Shown here one piece after another: positions 1 to 8,977 of a DNA stretch of 41,774 bases. Numbering within the stretch: the stretch's first letter is position 1; each line of letters begins with the position of its first letter. The translations under genes and the position numbers were made by a program. The stretch lies in NCBI GenBank assembly GCA_903871805.1, contig CAIQIE010000081.1, positions 1 to 41,774 on the forward strand, given 5' to 3'. Below the pieces are notes generated by a model. It was given only the letters and a program-made list of their open reading frames with translations, was not told the DNA's origin and did not search any database. This DNA is from an uncultured Planctomycetaceae bacterium. Its GTDB lineage: Bacteria; Planctomycetota; Planctomycetia; Planctomycetales; Planctomycetaceae.

Positions 1-180
1 GATCGTGCGCATTCGCAGTCCATATTGGCAGTACTCCGAAAGATGCTGCCGCAGGAAAGTCAACAGCCGATTGAAGGAAGCCGAGAACGCATCCTGCTTT
101 ATGATCCACTTACGACAACAGCTAACTGGGAGGGCATCGATATCCCAGCAGATGCACCAATCCCGGAATTGGAGGACTGA
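1..180 (+). CDS. 3' end of an unidentified protein-coding gene (partial)
   Basis: The first frame is open from the window edge to a TGA at 178-180 and encodes 59 residues, ending in an acidic, proline-rich tail (PADAPIPELED). The composition looks coding, and the frame runs up to the enolase-superfamily gene 52 bases downstream on the same strand, so the two may be co-transcribed. The start and most of the protein lie outside the window. I do not recognise the family from this tail. Confidence 0.55.
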   Translation, partial: DRAHSQSILAVLRKMLPQESQQPIEGSRERILLYDPLTTTANWEGIDIPADAPIPELED

Positions 181-232
181 CAGGTTTCCGGCAGCTTTTT
201 TGCACCCACCCCCTGATACCGATCCACTCAAA

Positions 233-1426
233 ATGTTCATACACAGACTTACCGCGTTCCACGTTCGCATCGCACTGAAGAAACCAGTACGGCACGCTTC
301 CCATACGAGGTCAGAGAACGAAACACTGATCGTTCGCTGCGTGATGAATGACGGCAGTGTCGGCTGGGGCGAAGGATTGCCGCGAACCTATGTGACCGGT
401 GAATCAATCGATTCGGCATGGCGACACCTGCTGGCAACAGACTTCACACCAATTCGAGAACAGCGTTTTGATTCTGCTACCGCGGTTGCTCAGGCTTTCG
501 ATGCGATGCAACTGAAGGACGTACCGCACGAAGAAGACATCAGCCCCAGAGAGTGTTTTGGGAACTCGGTACGATGCGCCCTCGAACTTGCGATGCTGGA
601 TGCAGCCTGCCGTATTGACGGAATTTCGATCGGCGACCTGATTCACAGGCTTCCTGAATCAGGGGGAATCGCGACCAACAGGGATCAGGTCTTTTACAGC
701 GGAGCGGTCACTTCGCTCTCCCCGCACAAACAATGGATTGCCTCGATAAAAATGCGGTTGTTCGCTTTTCGGCAGGTCAAGGTCAAAGTCGGAACACAGG
801 GCATCGCTGATCAGCATTGCCTCTCCAGGGTCCGTGGTGTTGTCGGGCCGAAAGTCGACCTGAGACTTGATGCCAATGAAGCATGGCAGTGCGATGATGT
901 CTGTTCGCAAATTGCACCCCTGCTGGCCTTTCACCCGACCTGCCTCGAACAACCCGTCGCTCACAGCAACATCGCGGGATTGGCTCAGGTCCGCAGGAAT
1001 CTCCCAGTCCCAATCATGCTGGATGAATCTCTCTGCTCTGCAGAAGACGCAGTTCGAGCAATTCAGGGCGACTGGTGCGATGCATTCAACATCAGGTTGT
1101 CAAAGTGCGGTGGACTTGTGCGATCACTGCGAATCGCCCAAATGGCTCAGGCAGCCGGATTACAGTTCCAACTCGGATGTCAGGTTGGCGAAACAGGTAT
1201 CCTCTCTGCTGCCGGTCGCCATTTTGCATGCAATGTCGCAGACATTCGTTATCTGGAAGGCAGTTTTGATCGCTTCCTGGTAAAAGACAGGCTAACTGAA
1301 CAGGATCTGACATTCCGCTACGGTGGACGCGGGATGCGGATTCGCGGCCTCGGTCTTGGTGTCGACGTCAATGAATGTCGCGTTCGAGAACTAGCTTGCC
1401 GATCCCTTGAACTAATCAGGCCCTGA
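233..1426 (+). CDS. Enolase-superfamily enzyme, muconate cycloisomerase/OSBS/dipeptide epimerase-like
   Basis: A 397-residue protein with the two-domain enolase fold: an N-terminal capping domain (about 1-120) and a barrel domain. The muconate lactonizing enzyme subgroup pattern is complete: the KxK motif at K183/K185 (QVKVKVG), metal ligands D213 (LRLDAN), E239 (CLEQP) and D264 (MLDES), and the opposing lysine K291 (IRLSKCGG). Enzymes of this subgroup abstract an alpha proton next to a carboxylate and bind Mg2+; members are muconate cycloisomerases, o-succinylbenzoate synthases and dipeptide epimerases. No men or aromatic-degradation gene lies nearby, so the substrate is open. The reading frame extends upstream to position 5, but the extension overlaps the preceding gene and lacks family similarity. 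The ATG at 233 fits the family N-terminus (MFIHRLTAFHVRI). Confidence 0.88.
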   Translation: MFIHRLTAFHVRIALKKPVRHASHTRSENETLIVRCVMNDGSVGWGEGLPRTYVTGESIDSAWRHLLATDFTPIREQRFDSATAVAQAFDAMQLKDVPHEEDISPRECFGNSVRCALELAMLDAACRIDGISIGDLIHRLPESGGIATNRDQVFYSGAVTSLSPHKQWIASIKMRLFAFRQVKVKVGTQGIADQHCLSRVRGVVGPKVDLRLDANEAWQCDDVCSQIAPLLAFHPTCLEQPVAHSNIAGLAQVRRNLPVPIMLDESLCSAEDAVRAIQGDWCDAFNIRLSKCGGLVRSLRIAQMAQAAGLQFQLGCQVGETGILSAAGRHFACNVADIRYLEGSFDRFLVKDRLTEQDLTFRYGGRGMRIRGLGLGVDVNECRVRELACRSLELIRP

Positions 1427-1630
1427 AGTCGTTCGAGCAGACAAAAGCATTTGCATAGCTGCGGACCTGCGACTTCCGATCTGGCCGACGTTACGGATAC
1501 AAAAGCCTGTTCGACCGTCGCAAACAACGATGTTCACCAGCAACTTTGCGAACACGATCCTCTGCCACACGACCGCTCGTTATGCACGACCATGAACTCT
1601 GTCAGACCCACTTAAAAAACATTAGCGACT

Positions 1631-4072
1631 CTACGGCGCGACCGTCGATTCAGAATACTCCAGCTGTACCGTGGTTTCCGAAACCACCGGCCAGCGTGCA
1701 TCCTGCAGCGCAGTTGCCGACACTCTCAGACCCCACGGTCCGGCCAATCGAGAATCCGCGACTGAGATCACGCGAAGCACCCCATGATCGATTCCCGCAT
1801 GCAACACGACAGGCTCTGCGTACAGCAAACCGCGGATCTCTTCGGGCACATCCAGTTCCACCGTCACCTCCTGAGGAAGCTTCATCGAACGTGAGACCCT
1901 GAAAGGAATTTCACACACGGCACCGAGCGCGGCCATATGCTCCGTTCGATCGACGGCAAGCTTCAGCAGAGCGCCTTCCATAATCATGGTGATCCTCGCA
2001 TCCGCAGGCATGGTCAGATGACGGAGGTTTCCCTTTGCATCCGGCACAACGGCAACACCATGGACGATTATCCTTCGAGTGATGTCCGTCGCCAGCCACT
2101 CTGGAAGAAAACACGGAAACAACGCTTTCGTTTCTCCTGCAGGAACAACGATCGTCTGACCTCGACTGCCCTGTCGATTGCGATCCTGCTGGGCGGTCAT
2201 CACCAGTGCGACCTCTCCGGCGAAACCATTCTTCCGCACAATTTTCAACTCTGCCGGATATGTGCATCCGCGATGAACATCACGCTGCCGCTCACGATCA
2301 ATCACCAGAACCTCAATCGGCGCATTCATGGTCATCGCCAGTAAACATGTCTCCAGTTGCCGATCCCTCATCGCCTTCAGGCATAGCGGCCCGGTGCATC
2401 GAGAACTTGCGAAACGCGTTACCTCGGCCTCTGCTATCAGGGAGCTTCCAAGTACCCGAATCAGACTTGCTGTGACTGCAGCATCCCCAGCACACCGGAG
2501 AACTCCCTTGAACTCTGTTTGCCCGGAAGGAATTTTCCAGTCACCTTCGACAATAACCCCCTCGGGCAAACCCAACGCCTTCAGGGAAATCTCACCGTCA
2601 AACCCGCCATATCGCGTCGCAGTTACCGCCAGTTCAACCTGGCCCCCGGACAGGATGCTTACCTGTTGCGGCATCTGCAGCGAAAAATCCGCCTCACGAC
2701 GTCTCACCTGAAGTCGATAATTATCATCCCCTCGCCCGGAATGTGTCGCCATGCTGCGGATGACGCATGTAAACACACCACCTTCTGCAACCTTCAAATC
2801 AATCAGACTATCCGTTGTGCCCGAACTATCGTCGTTCTCGCCTGCAACCTTCCCATCCGGCCCAAGTACCTGCAGCGACGGATCCAGAAAACCTCCAGGT
2901 GAAACAGACTGCAGTTCAAGGGTCAGGTGATCACCTTTCGCAGCCTCAAACAACACATGCTGCTGATCCACCCCCTCAGAAAACGTTCCCGTGATCGCCC
3001 CGGGAATAGCAAGCTTCTCCGATGGCTGATCGCGTTCGACCGATCGCTCAGAAGCGTTACTAAGCGGAATCGCGACCGGCACAGCACCGAACCGTGTCTG
3101 CAATTCCACCAGAGACGTCTGCCGTGTTTCATCCATCGGGAAATTCACTGTCTGTGTCAGGATTTCCGGTCCTTCAGCATCCGCATGCAGCCCGTCAACA
3201 ACAAACCGAACCTCCGCAGTCGTGCCCCTCTGGCCAGCCGCCGGAACCGTACACAAAACCCGCGGACGCGCTGCAAACGCAAGCCGATAGACGTAAGCTC
3301 TGTCACCGCGAAAATCCACATCATTCAGACAGACCCGATACGTCTGCCCGGCCTTGGCGAAAAACGTCAGACCACCATCCATTCCGGTTGTGTCTGCAAA
3401 GTCCGCAATCTGGCGTCCGGTAGTATCCTGAACCCGAAGTATTCCCCGAAAATCCGATCCAAATCGGCGAGCCATCAAAGTAACGGAAATGGGCCCATCC
3501 CGCTCCGCCGTCAACTCATACTGGTCGACCTCAGTCAGCCGACTCAATCGCCCCGAAACTGCCACAGGCAGTTCAGAAATTCTCTGCGGGAAATCCCTGG
3601 ATCGAGTTTCCAGAATCTCCCGCTCACTACTCAATAACACAGATGCTGTTCGCGATGGGCCATTCGCGCTGGCAATCTGCCAGCAAACCATTCCCGGCTC
3701 GGCGCCCGATGCGACGGTGAATCGCGCTGGAACTTCGCGAGGTATCGGAGGTGCTGATGTCAGTGCACGCGGGCCGATCCAGTAAGGAGGCGGTGGCAGA
3801 AAAAAATCACTGGCCGGACCAACCACCTCCAGTGTCACTCGCTCGTCATGAACAAACCACTGCAGGTCGTCTGTGGGGTCCAGAACTCCCATCCGGACTT
3901 CCGTTGTTTCACCGATCCGTACAACCGGCGGAAAGACATAGCCAGCCCCCGGTGCCAGCTGTCCAGACACGGTATCATTGCAGAGCCAGAAAAACAGAAT
4001 AGCCGCCATGGCCAAACTTCCGGCTCGTCCGGGCTTCCACCCGGCCCGATATATCTCGGTCGGGAATACCAC
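1631..4072 (-). CDS. Secreted protein with PPC (pre-peptidase C-terminal-like) domains
   Basis: About 813 residues from a GTG at 4072, chosen because GAGG lies five bases upstream; the frame is open further, to a TTG at 4096, and an ATG occurs at 4009. The N-terminus has a basic stretch followed by a hydrophobic signal segment (MAAILFFWLC). Two PPC-like beta-sandwich regions are visible. The first follows a segment ending in a serine/arginine-rich stretch (around residues 160-270, with VDQYELTAERDGPISV). The second starts near ITGTFSEGVDQQHVLF and contains the typical DPSLQVLGPDGKVAGEND stretch. The C-terminal third is more beta-rich sequence without a catalytic motif I can name. It lies 62 bases downstream of the DUF1080 gene on the same strand and is probably in its operon. 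Such proteins are frequent in planctomycetes and probably bind or shield exported substrates; the role is not known. Confidence 0.8.
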   Translation of the reverse strand: MVFPTEIYRAGWKPGRAGSLAMAAILFFWLCNDTVSGQLAPGAGYVFPPVVRIGETTEVRMGVLDPTDDLQWFVHDERVTLEVVGPASDFFLPPPPYWIGPRALTSAPPIPREVPARFTVASGAEPGMVCWQIASANGPSRTASVLLSSEREILETRSRDFPQRISELPVAVSGRLSRLTEVDQYELTAERDGPISVTLMARRFGSDFRGILRVQDTTGRQIADFADTTGMDGGLTFFAKAGQTYRVCLNDVDFRGDRAYVYRLAFAARPRVLCTVPAAGQRGTTAEVRFVVDGLHADAEGPEILTQTVNFPMDETRQTSLVELQTRFGAVPVAIPLSNASERSVERDQPSEKLAIPGAITGTFSEGVDQQHVLFEAAKGDHLTLELQSVSPGGFLDPSLQVLGPDGKVAGENDDSSGTTDSLIDLKVAEGGVFTCVIRSMATHSGRGDDNYRLQVRRREADFSLQMPQQVSILSGGQVELAVTATRYGGFDGEISLKALGLPEGVIVEGDWKIPSGQTEFKGVLRCAGDAAVTASLIRVLGSSLIAEAEVTRFASSRCTGPLCLKAMRDRQLETCLLAMTMNAPIEVLVIDRERQRDVHRGCTYPAELKIVRKNGFAGEVALVMTAQQDRNRQGSRGQTIVVPAGETKALFPCFLPEWLATDITRRIIVHGVAVVPDAKGNLRHLTMPADARITMIMEGALLKLAVDRTEHMAALGAVCEIPFRVSRSMKLPQEVTVELDVPEEIRGLLYAEPVVLHAGIDHGVLRVISVADSRLAGPWGLRVSATALQDARWPVVSETTVQLEYSESTVAP

Positions 4073-4134
4073 AGCTACCTCACACAAAAAGCCCAATGAT
4101 TATCGCCAGTTACGCCCATAATCACATGCATCCG

Positions 4135-4959
4135 TCATTCTGCCAGAACCATAATTTCCACTCGACGAAAATCAATGGGATGACTTTCTGACTGCAGCGA
4201 AATCGTCCCACCGTGAAGCATCAACTGCTCCCCACGGATCAGCTTGACGGCATTCTCATCACGCTTGTCCAGCTGAGGCTTGTTGTATTCCAGCACCACC
4301 TCTCCATCAAGAAGATGCTTGATGATCTCATTGTTGTGCACTTCAATCTCCGCCGTTACCCACTGCTCACCATGGTACGTTTTCGACGTCGAGTTGATGC
4401 AGTGCTGAAGCTTCAGGTCACCGTTCATGACCACGTTGGTCCCGGGCGTACACAAATTTGATGTCATTCGGGGATTCGTACCGTTCCCTCCCAACAGCTG
4501 CACCTCAATGGAAACCGGGAAATCCTGATCCTTTGTCATCGTCGCCGGTTCCTGACCATGCACCATCACTCCACTATTACGAATCGCCCAACCCGGCCCC
4601 TCGGAACACTGCTGCCCCACAAATCGATACTCCACCCGAAATCGATAGTTGCTGAAACTGTCCCTGAAGAACAGATGACCAAACCGCTCTCCGAATTTGC
4701 CATAACCGGGCCCGTCGTAGCGAACCTTCAACAGCCCGTCTTCCACACGAAACGTGTTCTCAAAGTTCTCACCCAACTCACAGTAGCGAATCTTAGGCGT
4801 CCATCCGGTCAGGTCTTTGCCGTTAAACAGAGGTATCCATTCATTCTTTGGATACTTCCCATCAGCAAAGCCTTTCTCGTCAGCAATCACACCCGGCCCC
4901 GAAAGCAATGCTGTCGCAGCAAGGAAGGCGATCGCCACAGTGCGTCGTGTGCATTTCAT
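4135..4959 (-). CDS. Secreted DUF1080 (3-keto-disaccharide hydrolase-like) protein
   Basis: A 274-residue protein with a clear signal peptide (MKCTRRTVAIAFLAATALL, cleavage probably near VIADEKG). It then shows the hallmark DUF1080 opening IPLFNGKDLTGWTP and the family end with a hydrophobic strand (ISLQSESHPIDFRRVEIMVL). The fold is a concanavalin-like beta sandwich. Some members hydrolyse 3-keto-glucosides, and the family is greatly expanded in planctomycetes. The conserved block with NSGVMVHG and SIEVQLLGG is present. The frame is open 138 bases upstream to 5097, but that extension has no signal sequence or family similarity, so the ATG at 4959 is chosen. It is followed by the PPC-domain gene, suggesting a two-gene unit exporting both proteins. 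Confidence 0.9.
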   Translation of the reverse strand: MKCTRRTVAIAFLAATALLSGPGVIADEKGFADGKYPKNEWIPLFNGKDLTGWTPKIRYCELGENFENTFRVEDGLLKVRYDGPGYGKFGERFGHLFFRDSFSNYRFRVEYRFVGQQCSEGPGWAIRNSGVMVHGQEPATMTKDQDFPVSIEVQLLGGNGTNPRMTSNLCTPGTNVVMNGDLKLQHCINSTSKTYHGEQWVTAEIEVHNNEIIKHLLDGEVVLEYNKPQLDKRDENAVKLIRGEQLMLHGGTISLQSESHPIDFRRVEIMVLAE

Positions 4960-5506
4960 CAGAGACCCCAGGCAACGGAAAACGTATTCAGACCAACCCA
5001 ATCGCGGGTACCAGAACCACTGAAGGAGCCTCGATCCAGCCTCTGCCTGGTTGACACCAGAATGCAGCCCGCACTCGAACCCGCCCCCTCCACACACGCC
5101 ACACTAACAGGGAAAATGCCTCGAAGCAAGCCGTTTCCTCCGGCACTCACCGCGCTCCTGTCAATTCGTCTTTCCTGACCACCGCCTTCGCCTCGCCAGG
5201 CTATAGCCAATCGAACCCGCGAGCTGGAGTCCGCACCACACGTTCGCAGCATGGACTTCGGCTGACCACACACACAAACTGGCTCACAACATGCGTTGAA
5301 CGATCAGAATAGTGGAATCAAAAGGTGCCATCCGCCCCAACGGTGACCGCACTGCAGCGGTTGGACTTCTCTGGTGCGTCCCGCCCTCAGGCACCATTGC
5401 AGGCATCCGATGAATCCCACCGAAACCCTCCCTGAACGAGCGAAAACAGGCCGCACGTGTTAATGACACGACAGCGGCATTGAACGTCGCTGCCGGCTTC
5501 TCTTGT
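4960..5506. other. Gene-free stretch upstream of the DUF1080 gene
   Basis: 547 bases between the DUF1080 start and the end of the GIY-YIG gene. Open frames here are short, overlap neighbours and have arginine/serine/cysteine-rich translations typical of non-coding frames. It should hold the promoter of the DUF1080-PPC pair, but I cannot pick out a convincing -35/-10 pair or a terminator. Confidence 0.5.
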
Positions 5507-6382
5507 TCACATCTGTGCGTCGACTTGCTTAAGTGATTTGCCTTCAATGGTTTTCCACGCAGTGAGTCCATTTGCACTCCCACCATGAATTACAACGGCT
5601 GCCGCTGATGGACTGGTGAACTCCGAATCCCTGGCGAAGTGAAGAAGGCCATCCTTCTCTATCAAAGTGCCATCCGCGATCAGCTGTTTTCGCTGAGCAA
5701 GGATCGACGGAGACTTCTCCGTGGAAGGCCGTTCTTCCAGGATCGCTGTCGATCCCTGAAAGACCACAAAACCATTGGCCGTCCGCTGACCTCTTGCCTC
5801 GGCATCCTTGTTACGACAGTACAGCACACCGCCGGGCTGGGAATTCTCCGCGCGCTGGGCGATCGGCGTAATGATGTCCGATCCAGGAACAGGAAGAAGT
5901 TGCCGGATGCGTGCGAAAAACACTTCCATATCTTCACGATCCGATTCCGGGAGTCTCGACCCTCCAGCCTGATTCTGCTCGAGCGTGAACCTGTTGATGG
6001 CCGCGGCTTCGCTGAGAAGACGGTTTTCCAGATACCTCACATGAGCTTTCGTCAGGTTCTCGTCTTTACTGACGAACACAATCGCCGAAACCCAAAATTC
6101 CTTCGTCTTGTGTTGCCTCAGACGATCACGAATCACCTCTGCCTCACCAATGTAGGCCCGAGGCGCATTGGTGATGGGATCGTTGCCGATAAGAATATAA
6201 ACTCCAGCTTTGTCAAGTTCCTCACGGGCCAGAAGTTCGTCCAGTTCCGTTCGAGGTGCCGCAATTGCCTTGCCCGTCCAGTTCGAGATTTCTGCGGTGC
6301 GGAGGCACTTCGCATCTCCGCGAGGAAGGAACAGTTTGATCGTTGCGGAAATCATTGGAGGAAAGCCAATCCTGACAGACAT
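5507..6382 (-). CDS. GIY-YIG nuclease-domain protein with C-terminal DUF4357
   Basis: A 291-residue protein. A GIY-YIG domain lies at about 58-135: AGVYILIG supplies the first (GIY) strand and AYIGEAEVIRDRLRQH the YIG strand with its arginine, followed by the helix bearing the conserved glutamate (VRYLENRLLSEA). The C-terminus (about 225-285) matches DUF4357, with FTSPSAAAVVIHGGSANG and a tryptophan-containing end (LTAWKTIEGKSL). This architecture is common in bacterial accessory proteins and is usually annotated as a GIY-YIG family protein of unknown role; the nuclease target is not known. ATGs at 6382 and 6355 are both possible starts. The second gives the N-terminus MISATIKLFLP that family members often show. 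The gene stands alone, with about 400-550 non-coding bases on each side. Confidence 0.85.
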   Translation of the reverse strand: MSVRIGFPPMISATIKLFLPRGDAKCLRTAEISNWTGKAIAAPRTELDELLAREELDKAGVYILIGNDPITNAPRAYIGEAEVIRDRLRQHKTKEFWVSAIVFVSKDENLTKAHVRYLENRLLSEAAAINRFTLEQNQAGGSRLPESDREDMEVFFARIRQLLPVPGSDIITPIAQRAENSQPGGVLYCRNKDAEARGQRTANGFVVFQGSTAILEERPSTEKSPSILAQRKQLIADGTLIEKDGLLHFARDSEFTSPSAAAVVIHGGSANGLTAWKTIEGKSLKQVDAQM

Positions 6383-6772
6383 CTAACCAGCAAAAAACAA
6401 ACAATCCCCCATCAGTCTCCCGGTCAAAACCGGCATTGTCAACTTGACACGACACGCCCGCCAACAGCAACACATTGCCGCTGTAGTCAACATTCAAACG
6501 CGCGAACGCGACCCCTTAGTTCCACCCACCACATGCATGCAGGACATTCCGAAAAAGGTGGTGTGCAGCCAGTGTGTGCCTGAACAGCCTGTCGCTGGAC
6601 TGGCGCCAGGCTGCTCTCCACACTCGCCCCAAAAAACTGAGCCGTGACTGCGTGCTCACAACCACTTTTCGGCTTCGCCTGCCGGTAAATAGTGTCGCCT
6701 AACTCGCATAACAGCCGACCAGACACCAATGAACGCCCCCCATGGTCACTCAACAGGCCAATCGAGTTCGGA
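6383..6772. other. Gene-free stretch between the GIY-YIG gene and the hydrolase gene
   Basis: 390 bases with no credible reading frame; the translations are cysteine/arginine/histidine-rich shadows. No clear terminator or promoter is visible. An imperfect GC-rich inverted repeat around 6586-6615 could end transcription of the ExbB/D-hydrolase operon, but it has no T-run. Confidence 0.4.
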
Positions 6773-7825
6773 TCATGCCAGAAAGGACACGGCCGTGGAG
6801 AGAACTTCTTCCGGGGCGTCTTCGAATACGTAATGGCCGGCCGCGGGAAGTCTCTGTACAGCAGCCCGAGGAAAGCGCTGCCGAAACCCTTCCAGAAACT
6901 CGTGCGGCGTAAAACACCAGTCCTGCATCCCCCAAATCAGTTGCATGGGATGCGTCTGAAATTTTTTCAGAGACTGCTCGACCTCGCATAAGGTCCCGTA
7001 ACTACGATGGCCTGAATTCAGCGGAATGTCCTGCACAAACTCATGTACCGCGATACGATTCGCCCACGAATCATAGGGCGCCAGAAACCCCGCCCGCGCA
7101 GCAGGTGTCAGCGGTTTCTCTACCGCCATACTCAGCGCCGCTCGAACAAATAAGTTCAACGCACGATCCCCGAACTGCCCCAGCACAGGAATCCGACAAA
7201 GCGCAATGCGAAACGGAATTGCCTTGCTTCGAAATGCCCCGGTATTCATCAGCACAAAACGCTGGAATCTCTCCTCCAGTCGTCCCGCGGCACCCATCCC
7301 GATGGCACCTCCCCAGTCATGCCCAAACAGGCTAACATCCCGCAGATCCAGTGCCCGAATCAGCGACGTCAGACGGAAGATATGTCGATCGAGTGTATAA
7401 AGGTCTCTGGCCTGAGGTTTCTGTGAGAATCCGCATCCCAGGTGATCCACAGCGATGACACGATACCGGTCACGCAGGGACAGGATCAACTTTCGCCACG
7501 CAAAGCTCCACGTCGGATTTCCGTGGACCATCAGCAGCACAGGGCCGGAACCTTCATCCACATAATGCTGAATTCCGTCGTCCGTTTGAAGCCAGCAGGA
7601 ACGAAACGGATACTCGTTCTCGAACCCGGATCTTCGTTCCGAGCATTCAAGGAGTTCCCGCGAAACCTGGTCGCGGTTCAGCAGTGAAACAGATTTGTCT
7701 GAATTGCCGGATAACACCGAATGGATTTTCTTTGAAACAACGTGAAAGAAGCGGCCGCACCAAAACAAAAACGGTACCAGGCAGCATCGCTGCATGGTAC
7801 CGAATTCTCTGAGCACCGCTATCAA
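6773..7825 (-). CDS. Alpha/beta hydrolase, haloalkane dehalogenase/OleB-like with Asp nucleophile
   Basis: 350 residues counted from a TTG at 7825; the family part starts near residue 68, so a later start (for example the ATG at 7795) is possible. The oxyanion motif HGNPTW is at 101-106. The nucleophile elbow GHDWGG puts Asp at position 170, as in haloalkane dehalogenases, epoxide hydrolases and OleB beta-lactone decarboxylases, not Ser. The probable acid is D302 in WGMQDW and the base H331 in AGHYVFED. The WGMQDWCF and AGHY-ED blocks resemble OleB, which decarboxylates beta-lactones in long-chain olefin synthesis, but no oleA, oleC or oleD is adjacent. It starts 17 bases after the second ExbD gene, as the last gene of that run. 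The true substrate cannot be told from sequence. Confidence 0.82.
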   Translation of the reverse strand: MIAVLREFGTMQRCCLVPFLFWCGRFFHVVSKKIHSVLSGNSDKSVSLLNRDQVSRELLECSERRSGFENEYPFRSCWLQTDDGIQHYVDEGSGPVLLMVHGNPTWSFAWRKLILSLRDRYRVIAVDHLGCGFSQKPQARDLYTLDRHIFRLTSLIRALDLRDVSLFGHDWGGAIGMGAAGRLEERFQRFVLMNTGAFRSKAIPFRIALCRIPVLGQFGDRALNLFVRAALSMAVEKPLTPAARAGFLAPYDSWANRIAVHEFVQDIPLNSGHRSYGTLCEVEQSLKKFQTHPMQLIWGMQDWCFTPHEFLEGFRQRFPRAAVQRLPAAGHYVFEDAPEEVLSTAVSFLA

Positions 7826-7842
7826 ACCGCGACAAGGACCTG

Positions 7843-8343
7843 CTATGGTTCTCTTCGCGGAGCAAACTTGATTCGACTGATGTAACGAACCGGGATTCCG
7901 TTGGGGCCCAGCCTGCCCGAACAGGAACCGATGGCATTAATGATGTAACGGTAGTGAAGATTGTAATCAGGATCGATCTCCACCTCCTGCTTTTCCTGCT
8001 GTTCCTTACCAATCGCCTGCAAGGCAGTTATGGCTCTGAACACCTCGGAATTCAGACGCGAAAAAGCCTGATCTCCTCCGCCAAGATTGGTCCCGTTGAA
8101 AAACAGGGCCTGCAACTGCCCTGCCCCATCCGATTCCATGCGAACCTTGAACGGCGGCAACTCGGCTTCAGTCACGGACGACGCACTGGGGGCGCCAAGG
8201 GGCATGCTGATGTCAAAATCCCCTTCTGGTTCGATCACCTTCAGGGTACACATAAAGAAAATCAACAGCTGAAACACGACGTCGATCATCGGCGTCATGT
8301 CCACCGCAATCTTTCCCGGAATGACTCGATTTCGAAGTTTCAT
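7843..8343 (-). CDS. ExbD/TolR-family biopolymer transport protein (second copy)
   Basis: A 166-residue ExbD-like protein: a short cytoplasmic N-terminus, then the signature [20 protein letters not shown], whose membrane Asp (in PMIDVVF) is the proton-binding residue of the ExbB/ExbD, TolQ/TolR and MotA/MotB families. A periplasmic domain follows, ending in a region with [11 protein letters not shown]. The open frame begins at 8391, but the ATG at 8343 gives the standard MKLRNR start. It lies 69 bases after the other ExbD gene. Two different ExbD genes after one ExbB gene is a frequent planctomycete arrangement and suggests a heteromeric stator. Confidence 0.9.
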   Translation of the reverse strand: MKLRNRVIPGKIAVDMTPMIDVVFQLLIFFMCTLKVIEPEGDFDISMPLGAPSASSVTEAELPPFKVRMESDGAGQLQALFFNGTNLGGGDQAFSRLNSEVFRAITALQAIGKEQQEKQEVEIDPDYNLHYRYIINAIGSCSGRLGPNGIPVRYISRIKFAPRREP

Positions 8344-8412
8344 AAAGGAGACTCTGTCGTTGCAATCCGGACCACAGACCACACCCAGCACTTATAGAAA
8401 GGAGCTGCCCAG

Positions 8413-8892
8413 TCAGGGCACGGACTTCTGCGTCGCCTTGAGTGCGAACCGCTGAAATTCAATACCTTTTTCCTGACACATCTGTATCAGCTCCTGAATC
8501 ATTCCGGACTGGATGTCTGCGTCCGCCCGCACTTCCACCGTCACATCTTCAAGCTTCGTTCCAATCGCAGTGTAGAACTGGGATTCCTGACGCAATCGCG
8601 GCCGAACCTGCTCCAACGTCAGCTTTTCGTCGCCAAAAAAAAGGAACGGCGTCTCACTCAGCATTCGCCCTTTTACATCACGCTCAAAGCCGAAGTTCAT
8701 CACAAAGGCATCTTTTCGCTGCACAGCTGGCGGTTTTGCCAGCTGATCTCTGGGCAACGAAACTCTTTCATCTGCTTCGTTCTGGTCAAAATTATTGATG
8801 ACCATGAAAAATGTAATCAGCTGAAAAACAATATCGATCATGGGCGTCATGTCGATTTCCGGAATCGCCGCATTGGTGGGCTTGATCTTCAT
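8413..8892 (-). CDS. ExbD/TolR-family biopolymer transport protein (first copy)
   Basis: A 159-residue protein with the ExbD hallmark IPEIDMTPMIDIVFQLITFFM near the N-terminus, including the proton-relay Asp, one membrane helix, and a periplasmic domain with the conserved stretch VTVEVRADADIQSGMIQELI. It is distinct from the neighbouring ExbD in sequence and length, so this is not a recent duplicate. It probably uses proton flow with the ExbB protein encoded 85 bases upstream to drive a periplasmic or outer-membrane partner. No TonB or TolA is encoded here. Confidence 0.92.
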   Translation of the reverse strand: MKIKPTNAAIPEIDMTPMIDIVFQLITFFMVINNFDQNEADERVSLPRDQLAKPPAVQRKDAFVMNFGFERDVKGRMLSETPFLFFGDEKLTLEQVRPRLRQESQFYTAIGTKLEDVTVEVRADADIQSGMIQELIQMCQEKGIEFQRFALKATQKSVP

Positions 8893-8977
8893 CGAAACAA
8901 GTTCCAGGCGAAGGCTGAAAGACGTAAATCACATTGTAAGAAAGGGTGTCACAGCACCGGCAGATGCCGGTTTCTGA

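Noticed and set aside
2927..3637. 236-residue plus-strand frame inside the PPC-domain gene
   Set aside because: Very basic, Arg/Pro/Ser-rich translation opposite a coherent secreted protein.
5284..5586. 100-residue minus frame overlapping the GIY-YIG gene end
   Set aside because: Overlaps a recognised gene and is not protein-like.
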